From contig CP065367.1 of the NCBI GenBank assembly GCA_023206055.1, positions 1,674,001-1,738,000 of the forward strand: a stretch of 64,000 nt of DNA, written 5' to 3'. Position numbers and translations under genes: made by a program. This DNA is from Vibrio cyclitrophicus (GTDB lineage: Bacteria > Pseudomonadota > Gammaproteobacteria > Enterobacterales > Vibrionaceae). Position 1 is the first letter of the stretch; every line of letters begins with the position of its first letter. This document shows positions 53,361 through 62,053 of the stretch, piece by piece. The notes beneath the pieces were generated by a model. That model was not told the origin of the DNA and did not search any database. It worked only from the letters and a program-made list of their open reading frames with translations.

Positions 53361-54263
53361 ATGTTACCCCCTCTACGTGCCCTTGTTGCGTTCGAAGCTG
53401 TTGCCCGCCTCGGTTCTATTGGCGCTGCTGCGCGAGAGCTTTGTGTTACGCAAGCTGCAGTGAGTCAGCAGCTTAAAAGTTTAGAAACCTTTCTCGATAC
53501 CACACTGTTTGAACGCAGCTCTAAAGGCGTAAAGCTGACGTCGGCTGCCCAGCATTATCAACCGATTGTTGCGGGTTCATTAGCACACCTGAAATTACAG
53601 ACTCAAATCCTGTTCGGGGAAAAAGAAACCGACGTGTTGAGCCTGCGCGTTAATCACACCTTTTGCCATAACTGGCTGTTACCTCGCCTGCCATCTTTTT
53701 ATCAAAAATACCCTTTTATCAGGCTCGATATTCAGCTGGTGGACTGGCCATCAACCAACCCTTGTCAGAATGTCGATATCGAACTGACCAACGGCAAGGT
53801 CGAAAGCGAAGACACGCATAGTGAGCGACTGTTTCAAGAACATTGGCAGTTGGTGTGTAGCCCAGAATTTAAAAAACAATATCAAGAATCCTTGGCTGAG
53901 CATGATTTTTCTGCTCTGCCGACCGTGCAAGTAAAAGGCTACCGAGAGAACTGGCTGCAATGGCTGAGTCACAACCAATTCGAGATGACTTTACCGAAGG
54001 TGTTACTTGAAGTGAGTAACTCTCTGCACGCTTTAGAGGCGGTCAAACATGGCATTGGCGTGCTGTTGGTGCGTTCGCTTGCGGTGTCTGAGCTGTTAGA
54101 GAAAAACGATCTTGTTCTGGCGACAGAGTCCTCAATGCCTGCCGAATCCGCCCACTATTTGATTACCAAACACCGACGCAGTGCCAAGGTGAATTTCTTT
54201 TGTGATTGGCTTTATCACCAGATGGAAGACGGTGAACTGGAAGAAAGATTTTCTAATGGGTAG
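53361..54263 (+). CDS. GcvA-like LysR-family regulator
   Basis: 300 residues from the ATG at 53361 (AGGTGA four bases upstream). An in-frame start at 53322 lacks a ribosome binding site. MLPPLRALVAFEAVARLGSIGAAARELCVTQAAVSQQLKSLE is a GcvA-type HTH beginning; the effector domain follows. It sits between mppA and the ABC-transporter operon, in the same direction as both, and may control either. Confidence 0.9.
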   Translation: MLPPLRALVAFEAVARLGSIGAAARELCVTQAAVSQQLKSLETFLDTTLFERSSKGVKLTSAAQHYQPIVAGSLAHLKLQTQILFGEKETDVLSLRVNHTFCHNWLLPRLPSFYQKYPFIRLDIQLVDWPSTNPCQNVDIELTNGKVESEDTHSERLFQEHWQLVCSPEFKKQYQESLAEHDFSALPTVQVKGYRENWLQWLSHNQFEMTLPKVLLEVSNSLHALEAVKHGIGVLLVRSLAVSELLEKNDLVLATESSMPAESAHYLITKHRRSAKVNFFCDWLYHQMEDGELEERFSNG

Positions 54264-54347
54264 CCATAAAAAAAATGAAGGGCGCTCCTACTAACCTGTC
54301 ACACAAACCCCTTAATTTAACCGCATACAAATAAGGACGAGGTCACC

Positions 54348-55232
54348 ATGAGTGCTTTCTCAGAACCAATGAAAAACCGCTTAAAGGTACTGCTATTTAC
54401 TGCACCGTTGTTGGTGCCACTGTTTACTTTTTGGCTCGTACCATTTGGTTATTCGATTTACATCAGCTTCACCGATTGGGATTACATCTCGCCAGATTAT
54501 TCGTTCATCGGTTTAGAAAATTACGAGTACATGGTTGAAGACTACGAGTTCATCCAAGCGATGCTCAATACGTTTTGGTTCTCGGTCGGTGTGGTGATTC
54601 CAACCATCATTCTTGGGCTTGTGTTTGCCATGTTGCTGCACAAAAACTTCAAGGGCAGCCAGTTCTATCGCGCGGTGATCTTCTCTCCTTGGATTACACC
54701 CACAGTCGCGGTGTCGATTGTGTGGTCTTGGGTGTTCGAGACCAAATCAGGCTTGGCAAACCACTTACTGGAGTCGGCAGGGTTTAGCGCGATTCCATGG
54801 TTAGAAAACGGAAATACAGCCTTGGTTGCGGTGATTATCGTGACTGTGTGGCAAGCGATTGGTTGGACGATGCTGTTTTACATCAGTGCGCTCAACAAGA
54901 TCCCAGAATCGCTATATGAGGCTTCGTTGATTGATGGTTGCAGCAGCTTAACGCGCTTTTTGAAGATAACGCTGCCGCTGATTTCACCAACCACATTCTT
55001 CTTAGTGGTGGTCAACATTATCACGGCAATGCAAGCGTTCGATCAGTTCCAGATCCTAACGCAGGGCGGGCCGGGTGGTGAGACACGTACCTTGCTGTAC
55101 TTGTTCTACCAACAGGCGTTCGAACGTTACGAAATGGGACCTGCGGCCGCGACATCGTTAGTGATATTCCTGATTACTGGATTGCTGGCACTTATTAATA
55201 CCTACATCGGCAAGCGCTGGGTGTACTACTAG
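54348..55232 (+). CDS. Carbohydrate-type ABC transporter permease, UgpA/MalF class
   Basis: 294 residues and six TM helices. ABC-permease EAA loop is visible (YEASLIDGCSSLTRFLKITLPLISPT). N-terminal TM1 (KVLLFTAPLLVPLFTFWLVPFGYSIY) and the GGPGGETRTLLYLFYQQAF segment near the end are characteristic of the CUT1 family, including UgpA. First gene of a seven-kilobase operon. RBS AAGGACGAGG upstream. Substrate discussed with the binding protein. Confidence 0.92.
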   Translation: MSAFSEPMKNRLKVLLFTAPLLVPLFTFWLVPFGYSIYISFTDWDYISPDYSFIGLENYEYMVEDYEFIQAMLNTFWFSVGVVIPTIILGLVFAMLLHKNFKGSQFYRAVIFSPWITPTVAVSIVWSWVFETKSGLANHLLESAGFSAIPWLENGNTALVAVIIVTVWQAIGWTMLFYISALNKIPESLYEASLIDGCSSLTRFLKITLPLISPTTFFLVVVNIITAMQAFDQFQILTQGGPGGETRTLLYLFYQQAFERYEMGPAAATSLVIFLITGLLALINTYIGKRWVYY

Positions 55233-55255
55233 TCGATTTTTTAAAGGACAGAATT

Positions 55256-56203
55256 ATGACCACGCAAGTATTGGATGCCAATCAAGTATTAAATCAGAGC
55301 GCAGCGAAAACTAAAGTTAGAGCTCAAGCCAAAGCGACCAAATCAGAGATTGCGTCAAAGAAAGCTTCAGTGGATCGCCGCTCGTTTGTCGCACTGGCTA
55401 AGCACCTGTTCTTGGCAACCTGCGGAACCATCATGGTGTTCCCGTTCTTATGGATGCTGTCTGGTTCGCTGAAAACCAATGATGAGATCTTTGCTAACCC
55501 TCTGGATTTGATTCCAGAGCAGTTTCGCTGGGAAACCTTTGTCGAAACCTTTCACAGCGCGCCGTTTGGCTTGTACATCTTCAACAGCTTTAGCGTGGCT
55601 TTGTTCACTACGCTTTTGGTGATTGTGAATTCGGCGATGTTTGCATACGCGCTGACTCAGCTGAAGTTTCGCTCGAAGACAGTGCTCTATTTCATCGTGA
55701 TGGGTTGTTACATGCTGCCGGGCGCAGTGACTTACATCCCGTCTTACATCACCTTGGCAAAACTGGGTTTGTTGGATTCACACATGGGATTGGTGGCGTC
55801 GAACGCGGCGTCGGTGTTCGGTGTGTTCTATCTACGCCAAGTGTTTATCAAGGTGCATCCGTCGCTGATTGAAGCGGCACGAATTGATGGTGCAGGTGAG
55901 CTCAAAATCTTATGGGCAATCATCTTACCGCAATGCCGAGCAGCAGTCGCAACACTGTTCCTCATCACTTTTATTACCAATTACAACAGCTACATGTGGC
56001 CGAGCCTAGTGATAACAACTCAGGATTTAAACCTGATCGCTACTGGTATTCGTCACTACTTTATTGCCGAAGGTAACTATGGGTTGAACTGGTCGCAAAT
56101 CATGGCGGCGAGCACCATTGCAGTATTGCCTTTGTTAATTCTATTCGTCATTTGTCAAAAGACGATTCTTTCAGGTATCGCCGATAACGGCGTAAAAGAG
56201 TAA
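55256..56203 (+). CDS. Carbohydrate-type ABC transporter permease, UgpE/MalG class
   Basis: 315 residues. An extra N-terminal cytoplasmic stretch of about 40 residues rich in Lys/Ala/Ser precedes TM1 (LFLATCGTIMVFPFLWMLSGSLKTNDEIF). EAA loop: IEAARIDGAGELKILWAIILP. The C-terminus ends in FVICQKTILSGIADNGVKE, typical for the family. Pairs with the preceding permease; 23 bases separate them. Confidence 0.92.
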   Translation: MTTQVLDANQVLNQSAAKTKVRAQAKATKSEIASKKASVDRRSFVALAKHLFLATCGTIMVFPFLWMLSGSLKTNDEIFANPLDLIPEQFRWETFVETFHSAPFGLYIFNSFSVALFTTLLVIVNSAMFAYALTQLKFRSKTVLYFIVMGCYMLPGAVTYIPSYITLAKLGLLDSHMGLVASNAASVFGVFYLRQVFIKVHPSLIEAARIDGAGELKILWAIILPQCRAAVATLFLITFITNYNSYMWPSLVITTQDLNLIATGIRHYFIAEGNYGLNWSQIMAASTIAVLPLLILFVICQKTILSGIADNGVKE

Positions 56204-56210
56204 AACGGAA

Positions 56211-57491
56211 ATGAAACTAAAAACTCTCGCACTAGTGTGTGCTGGCGCAGCAAGCGTGTCTATGTTCTCTAGCAGTGTTCTTGCCGCAACCGAAGTTAAC
56301 TTTTGGTATTCCGGTGGTACTAAGCCACAGCAAATGATGACTAAGCTCATCGAAGAGTTCAACGCGAGTCAAGATGAGTATGTGGTAAAGCCAGCATTGC
56401 AAGGTAACTACACAGAAACCTACCAGAAGCTGCAAGCAGGCCTAGCGTCTAGAACGGCACCTGAACTTGTGCTGCTAGATTCAGGCCGTGCGGAAGCGAT
56501 GCATGGGCGTGGTTTGAGCCGTGACTTAACGCCGTTCATGGATGAAGAGTTCAACTTCTCTGATTTCATTGGCGCGTTTAAAGACCAAGTGACCGCAGAC
56601 GATGGCACCATCATCGGCCTACCTGCTTACGGTACAACTCAAGTGTTCTACTACAACAAGCAAGTGTTAGCAGACAACGGCTTTACAGAGCAAGACCTAA
56701 ACACATGGCAAGGCGTGGCTAAGGTTGCTGAGAAAGTCACACAACGTGATGAGAAAGGTAACGTGACCTTCTACGGCTGGGAGCCGATGTGGGGTCAAGA
56801 CAACATGATTGACGCGGCTTTCTCTAATGGCGCACAGATCATCAGTGATGACGGTAAGAAAGTGCTAATTGACTCTGCTGAATGGGTTGAGGTATGGGAC
56901 AGCTTCCGTAAGTGGATCCACGATGATCAAATCATGCGTATTCACTACGGTGGTCAAGGCTGGGAATACTGGTACAAAACCATTGATGACGTGATGAAAG
57001 ACAACGCTCTTGGTTATACCGGTTCATCGGGTGACCAAGGTGACTTGGACTTCACTAAGCTTTCGGCAACCACACAACCAGGTTGGGGCTCAAACCCTTC
57101 AGCACCACAAGCGGGTGCGTTGGTTTATGTAATGCCAAAAGGCACAGACGAAGCTGCGGCTAAAGGCGCGTTCGAGTTTGTTGAGTTCTACACCAACGCG
57201 AAAAACACGGCGGCATGGTCAATGTTTACGGGTTACATCCCAGTGCGTAACAGCGTTTCTGAAGTTCCAGAATACCAAGCGTTCACTAAAGATAACCCAC
57301 AAGCTCTGATCCCGCTGAAGCAAGCGAACACGGCAACCAAAGATTTCCTAGATCCTACCAACGGTAAGATCATGGATGCGCTGAAAGTGGCAGCAGACCA
57401 GATTCAAATCCAAAACGTGCCAGCTGACAAAGCGCTAAAACAAGCGGCGAAGAAAGCACAACGTGCACTAGACCGAGCGAATCGTTCTTAA
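56211..57491 (+). CDS. UgpB-like periplasmic substrate-binding protein
   Basis: 426 residues with a Sec signal peptide (MKLKTLALVCAGAASVSMFSSSVLA). Family 1 binding-protein features: VNFWYSGGTKPQQMMTKLIEEFN, GNYTETYQKLQAGLASRTAPELVLLDSG and the Trp/Tyr-rich middle region. Closest in appearance to glycerol-3-phosphate/glycerophosphodiester-binding UgpB. Highly expressed codon use and a partial terminator after it suggest it is made in excess over the rest of the operon. The true ligand may be another phosphorylated organic compound, given the neighbouring hydrolases. Confidence 0.88.
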   Translation: MKLKTLALVCAGAASVSMFSSSVLAATEVNFWYSGGTKPQQMMTKLIEEFNASQDEYVVKPALQGNYTETYQKLQAGLASRTAPELVLLDSGRAEAMHGRGLSRDLTPFMDEEFNFSDFIGAFKDQVTADDGTIIGLPAYGTTQVFYYNKQVLADNGFTEQDLNTWQGVAKVAEKVTQRDEKGNVTFYGWEPMWGQDNMIDAAFSNGAQIISDDGKKVLIDSAEWVEVWDSFRKWIHDDQIMRIHYGGQGWEYWYKTIDDVMKDNALGYTGSSGDQGDLDFTKLSATTQPGWGSNPSAPQAGALVYVMPKGTDEAAAKGAFEFVEFYTNAKNTAAWSMFTGYIPVRNSVSEVPEYQAFTKDNPQALIPLKQANTATKDFLDPTNGKIMDALKVAADQIQIQNVPADKALKQAAKKAQRALDRANRS

Positions 57492-57526
57492 TCTGTAAGT
57501 TATTAAAACTATCTTTGCATGCATCA

Positions 57527-57556
57527 AGGCCCATCTATTCGGGTGGGCCTCTTTTT
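57527..57556 (+). terminator. Intra-operon terminator/attenuator after the binding-protein gene
   Basis: 10-bp stem with two G-T pairs (AGGCCCATCT / GGGTGGGCCT), a 4-base loop, then CTTTTTAA. Placed between binding protein and PHP enzyme, it probably lets only part of the transcripts continue, giving high binding-protein levels. Confidence 0.75.
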
Positions 57557-57585
57557 AACCCAGTTCTTCAATTAGGACGAATTTG

Positions 57586-59091
57586 GTGAAGACAATGACC
57601 CAATTTCAAGGTGAGCTGCCGTTTGGCAGAGTACGTATCCCCTTTGATGTGCCAGCAGGTTCTTACAGCGTAACGATTACTGGTACGACGGTGAAAAAAG
57701 GGTTTTTATACGCGGCAGCCTACGATGCCAACCAAGCATTTCGTGGCAAAGTGCTATTTGAAAAGGCACACAAGTCACTTACTATCCAACTGGAAAACTC
57801 AGGCCTAGGCGCGATTGATGGCGAGATTCCATCGGGCGAGTGGTTCTTAGAACTTTACAACCTTGAAGGTGAGTTCCGTACCGAGCGTGCGATGCAGTAT
57901 CAAGTCGATGTGCTTTGCTCTGATGAGTTAGTTAATCATTCTAATGAGCTAGGTACTGACGGAATTGAGAGTGAGCTAGAACTGAACCCAACGGTCACAA
58001 CTGATCACGATATCGAGTTTGATTACAGCCACATGCTGAGCTCTGATTCTCGCTGGTATGGAGGCGACTTACACGCTCACACTCAGCTTTCTGATGGCCA
58101 CAATACCTTGGCAGCGGCTAAAGACATTGTGGAATCACAAGGGCTCGATTTCTTCTTCTTCACTGAGCACAACATCTGTCAGCCGAAGCTACCTGTTTCA
58201 AAACAGTGTTTGTTCTTACCGGCGTTAGAAGTCACGACCGATCTCGGGCACTTTAATGTACATGGCCCAGTAAAGTCTTTGGACCTTAGAGACGTTGAAC
58301 ATAACAGCCAAGCAACCATGGAAGCGGGATTGGGTTTAGCGAAAAGTGGACACAGCTCCCTTGGCATTAATCACCCGATGATGAAGCCGTGGCACTGGCA
58401 TTACGATCAAGTCGATCTCAGCCAAGTGTCTACGTTTGAAGTGTGCTGTGACCCAACTTGGTCAACTTCACCACAAGCGACCGAAGAGGCGTTATTGGTT
58501 CTCAATGAAATGTGGAATTGTGGCCAGCGTATTACGGCGATTGGCGGCAGCGATTCACACCTTGAGCCCCATGAACGTAATCCTAAATCGGACGAGCCTT
58601 CTATCTACGGTGACCCATCAACATTCGTTTACAGCCATGGTTTGAGTGGCGAAGGCATCTTGTCTGGTTTGCGTAATGGTCAGGTGTATTTAGAGCGCCG
58701 TTGCGGCTTGAAGTTTGATATCAACTTAGGTGATTTGCTACCGGGCAACGACTCTCAAGGCCAACCACTAACATACCGAATTGCCGTCTCTGATTCAGAA
58801 AACCCTTACTACGCAGAGTGCATGGTGGATGGCGAGATTGTTGACCGAATCGCTTTGAGTGATGAACTACAAAGTATCCATATTGATGAAGGCTACCGTT
58901 GGTGTCGTGTCGATATTCGTCGCGGAGCGCTTTCTTCAGCATTAATCAACAGCACTCAATCTGCATCTGACGAGCGTGAGTTTGAAGGCTGCATCAACGC
59001 CGTATTCGACGGCAAACAACCAGAATTTAACCAACCCCTAGTGCGTACTTGGGGAGAACTAATGGAGCGAATGAGCCGTGATGAAGTTTAA
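57586..59091 (+). CDS. PHP-domain (CehA/McbA-like) metallohydrolase with N-terminal beta domain
   Basis: 501 residues from a GTG with AGGA eight bases upstream (an in-frame TTG is 3 bases earlier). Residues 1-110 form a beta-rich domain. The PHP domain (about 150-400) shows DLHAHTQLSDG (HxH), FFTEHNICQ, LPALEVTTDLGHFNVHG, GINHPMMKPWHW and IGGSDSHLEPH, a full set of metal ligands. No signal peptide, so cytoplasmic. Related enzymes cleave esters or phosphoesters. Embedded in the UgpBAEC-like operon, it probably acts on the imported substrate, perhaps as a phosphodiesterase. Overlaps the HAD gene by 11 bases. Confidence 0.85.
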   Translation: MKTMTQFQGELPFGRVRIPFDVPAGSYSVTITGTTVKKGFLYAAAYDANQAFRGKVLFEKAHKSLTIQLENSGLGAIDGEIPSGEWFLELYNLEGEFRTERAMQYQVDVLCSDELVNHSNELGTDGIESELELNPTVTTDHDIEFDYSHMLSSDSRWYGGDLHAHTQLSDGHNTLAAAKDIVESQGLDFFFFTEHNICQPKLPVSKQCLFLPALEVTTDLGHFNVHGPVKSLDLRDVEHNSQATMEAGLGLAKSGHSSLGINHPMMKPWHWHYDQVDLSQVSTFEVCCDPTWSTSPQATEEALLVLNEMWNCGQRITAIGGSDSHLEPHERNPKSDEPSIYGDPSTFVYSHGLSGEGILSGLRNGQVYLERRCGLKFDINLGDLLPGNDSQGQPLTYRIAVSDSENPYYAECMVDGEIVDRIALSDELQSIHIDEGYRWCRVDIRRGALSSALINSTQSASDEREFEGCINAVFDGKQPEFNQPLVRTWGELMERMSRDEV

Positions 59092-59806
59092 GGCGATGTT
59101 ATTTGATAAAGACGGCACATTGTTAGAGTTCCACAAGATGTGGCTTAACGTTTCTCGTGGTGCCTGTGAGCGTGTGAAATCTTACAGTGATCAGCATCAA
59201 GGTAATCAAATTGTCACACCTGCTGAGTTACTCTTGGCCATCGGTGTTGAAGGTGATGTGGTTGATAACTATGGACTATTAGCCTCAAATCCAGTGGAAG
59301 ATACCGCCACAGCGTGGTTCAACATGCTGCAACCTAATGTCTCACTCGCTGAGTTCACTAAGGTGACCAAAGCCGCTTTCAATGACGAAGTGGAAGAGAA
59401 CCCAAGTTGGATTGAAGCCCTACCGGGTGTGACTGAAAAGCTCGGTCTGTTTAAGCAGCAAGGCATGATTTTAGGCATCGCGACCGCAGACACCAAAGAC
59501 TCAACGATCTACACGCTAGAGCAATCGGGTTTGAGCGAGATGTTCGATTATGTTGGTTATTCCGATGGTGATATCGAACCTAAACCTGCGCCAGCACTGC
59601 TCAATGCCTTCTGTGAGCAATGCGGTATTGAGCCACATGAAGTGATCATGTTTGGTGACACGGTTTCGGATATGGAATTTGGCCGTAATGCAGGCGCAAG
59701 CAATGTTGGCGTGCTGACTGGCACGGCGCAACACAGCGAATTAGAGCCTGTGGCGGATCTGGTTATCGCATCGGTCGCCCATTTTGAGCTAAATCAACTG
59801 CAATAA
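59081..59806 (+). CDS. HAD-superfamily phosphatase
   Basis: 241 residues from the ATG at 59081. HAD motifs: I FDKDGTLLEF (Asp nucleophile), II GIATADTK (Thr), III EPKPAPALL (Lys) and IV MFGDTVSDMEFG (paired Asp), with a helical cap between. Resembles phosphoglycolate-phosphatase-type HAD enzymes of subfamily IA. As a partner of the PHP enzyme and importer, it likely removes phosphate from the cleavage product. Translationally coupled to the PHP gene. Confidence 0.9.
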   Translation: MKFKAMLFDKDGTLLEFHKMWLNVSRGACERVKSYSDQHQGNQIVTPAELLLAIGVEGDVVDNYGLLASNPVEDTATAWFNMLQPNVSLAEFTKVTKAAFNDEVEENPSWIEALPGVTEKLGLFKQQGMILGIATADTKDSTIYTLEQSGLSEMFDYVGYSDGDIEPKPAPALLNAFCEQCGIEPHEVIMFGDTVSDMEFGRNAGASNVGVLTGTAQHSELEPVADLVIASVAHFELNQLQ

Positions 59807-59911
59807 CGAAGCTAATGTATTTAAGAAGCGTACTTAGCAAAAGCACTAAAAAGAAGCACTTGGTAAAAGTGTCTAAGAACAGTATTTAACGAATTGATTT
59901 AAGGACAGGTT

Positions 59912-61042
59912 ATGGCTGAAGTCACACTGAGAGGGGTAGAGAAAACTTACCCAAATGGTTTTAAGGCCGTGCATGGTGTCGATCTTAATATTCGCGAAGG
60001 CGAGTTTATGGTGTTTGTTGGGCCGTCTGGCTGCGCAAAATCCACGACACTTCGTATGATTGCGGGCCTTGAAGATATCTCAGAAGGCGATGTTTACATT
60101 GGCGATAAGCGTGTGAACGAACTGCCACCTAAAGATCGTGGCATCTCAATGGTGTTTCAGAACTACGCACTTTACCCGCACATGTCGGTGTACGACAACA
60201 TGGCTTTTGGCCTTAAACAACAGAAGCTGCCAAAGCATGAAATCAATGAACGGATTGAAGATGCAGCCAAGACTCTCGATATCGAGCATCTGCTGAACAA
60301 CAAACCGGGTGAAATGTCCGGCGGTCAAAGGCAGCGTGTTGCTTTAGGTCGTGCGATGGTTCGTAAGCCGGATGTATTTCTGTTTGACGAGCCACTGTCT
60401 AACTTAGACGCCAAGCTGCGAGTTTCAACGCGAGTCAGCATTGCGCAGCTACATGATAACCTGAAGCAAGAAGGGCAGAATGCCACCATGATCTACGTGA
60501 CACACGATCAGGTGGAAGCGATGACTCTTGGCGACCGCATCTGTGTGCTGAATCAAGGTGAGATCATGCAAGTCGACACGCCAATGAATCTATATCAGTA
60601 CCCAGCCAATAAGTTTGTCGCAGGCTTTATTGGTTCGCCAGCCATGAACCTTATCAAGGTTAGAGTGGACGAGATTGACGGTGTAATGAACGTGGTGTCG
60701 GAAAGTGGTGCACGCTGGACGCTGCCACAAGACAAGCAAGCTATCGCTCGTGAAAAAGTAGGAGAGTGGTTGTGGTTTGGTGTTCGCCCTGAACATATTC
60801 AACTCGCTAATCACGATGCGCCGCTGTCGGAAGTGAATACTCAAACGCACAGGTTAGATGTTGTCGAGTCGATGGGTAATGAGTTGTATCTCTACTTCAA
60901 ATTGGGTGCAGATAAGCTGGTGGCTCGCGTGCCTTTCGATGCCGATCGCACGGCAAATAGTGGCGAAGAGACAGTGCTGCATTTCAATACCTCACAGTGC
61001 CATCTGTTTGACCTAGAGACAGAAGAGGCACTGACTGAATAA
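59912..61042 (+). CDS. ugpC: UgpC/MalK-type ABC transporter ATPase
   Basis: 376 residues. ATPase domain (1-235): Walker A is GPSGCAKST, with Ala in place of the usual Gly before Lys; Q-loop FQNYALYPHM, signature MSGGQRQR, Walker B VFLFDEPLSNLD, switch THDQ. The C-terminal regulatory beta domain (about 240-370) is the MalK/UgpC TOBE type (FGVRPEHIQL). Completes the importer with the two permeases and the binding protein. The gene lies 105 bases after the HAD gene and ends the operon with a strong terminator. Confidence 0.93.
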   Translation: MAEVTLRGVEKTYPNGFKAVHGVDLNIREGEFMVFVGPSGCAKSTTLRMIAGLEDISEGDVYIGDKRVNELPPKDRGISMVFQNYALYPHMSVYDNMAFGLKQQKLPKHEINERIEDAAKTLDIEHLLNNKPGEMSGGQRQRVALGRAMVRKPDVFLFDEPLSNLDAKLRVSTRVSIAQLHDNLKQEGQNATMIYVTHDQVEAMTLGDRICVLNQGEIMQVDTPMNLYQYPANKFVAGFIGSPAMNLIKVRVDEIDGVMNVVSESGARWTLPQDKQAIAREKVGEWLWFGVRPEHIQLANHDAPLSEVNTQTHRLDVVESMGNELYLYFKLGADKLVARVPFDADRTANSGEETVLHFNTSQCHLFDLETEEALTE

Positions 61043-61070
61043 GTCGACATGTTGCGTATTCGAAATAAAG

Positions 61071-61100
61071 AAATCCCCGCTCAGATGAGTGGGGATTTTT
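61071..61100 (+). terminator. Terminator of the UgpBAEC-like operon
   Basis: Stem of about 12 bp (AAATCCCCGCTC / GAGTGGGGATTT, one G-T pair) followed by TTTTTC. Confidence 0.85.
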
Positions 61101-61188
61101 CTTAGGGGGGAGTATCAACAGGAGCTCGGGACTGTGCTCGAGGCTTTTTTGTTGGAGATAGCTAAACGCTCTTGAGGGCTAGAACCAT

Positions 61189-61950
61189 TTAATGGCTCGG
61201 AATCGCAATCCTTTTTTCTAGCCAACGAACCGCTTGCGATACGACCAAAATAAGAACAAGGTACTCCAAAACCAGAAACGTATAGATCTCTAAAGGTAAA
61301 TATTCGTTCACCACCAGCTCATTTGCTCGCCTTGTTAAATCACTCAAACCAATCACACTCACTAGAGAACTCATCTTGAGGATATAAACAAACTGATTGC
61401 CCAAGGGCGGCAGTATCTGACGGAATGCCTGCGGTAGGATAACCAATCGCATTTTTTGCCAATAGGTCAATCCCAAGGATTCGGCCGCTTCATGTTGGCC
61501 ACGATTAATCGCTTGAATCCCCCCACGGAACACTTCTGCCATAAAGGCGCTCTCGGCAATGGTCAATGATATTACCCCTGCCCAGAAGTGGTTCAAAGAT
61601 ACATCGAGTAATGTCGGCATTCCGTAATACACCCACAATAGCAACACCAACACAGGGATAGAACGCATCACCTCTACGTAAAGTCGATTAATCCCCTTGA
61701 GTATTGGAGAATTGGAAAGCGCTGGAAAGGCGACCAATAGACCCAGAGCCATAGCAAAAAACATGCTTAGCAACGAAACCTTAATAGTCTCGCTAAAACC
61801 AGCTATCAAAAACTGAATGTTAGTTCGCCCCTGCTCCGTCGACGGGTCGAGTACATACCATCCCCATTGGTAGTCTGAACATCCTGTCAGAAACAGCAGA
61901 GAAACTAGCGATAAGTGACGATAGTTCACATTTACTCCCAAAAACTCCAT
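61189..61950 (-). CDS. Polar amino-acid ABC transporter permease (HisM/GlnP type)
   Basis: 253 residues. N-terminal segment (SLVSLLFLTGCSDYQWG) is hydrophobic and contains a lipobox-like LTGC, unusual in a permease. Five TM segments follow with the EAA loop (HEAAESLGLTYWQKMRLVILPQAFRQILP). The family imports polar amino acids. It is divergent from a PheC-like binding protein (103 bases between starts), but no ATPase gene is in the window, so it must share one from elsewhere. Confidence 0.88.
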   Translation of the reverse strand: MEFLGVNVNYRHLSLVSLLFLTGCSDYQWGWYVLDPSTEQGRTNIQFLIAGFSETIKVSLLSMFFAMALGLLVAFPALSNSPILKGINRLYVEVMRSIPVLVLLLWVYYGMPTLLDVSLNHFWAGVISLTIAESAFMAEVFRGGIQAINRGQHEAAESLGLTYWQKMRLVILPQAFRQILPPLGNQFVYILKMSSLVSVIGLSDLTRRANELVVNEYLPLEIYTFLVLEYLVLILVVSQAVRWLEKRIAIPSH

Positions 61951-62053
61951 TTGTTATTGCCATGTTAACAACCAAATCTGTTTAATGGTTAATAATTAAG
62001 AAGAATATCTACATTCATCACTTAGAAATCAGCATTCTTTGAAGGAATATAAA

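Noticed and set aside
54297..54303. Pho box upstream of the Ugp-like operon
   Set aside because: Only one CTGTCAC half-site is present; the second half is not recognisable.
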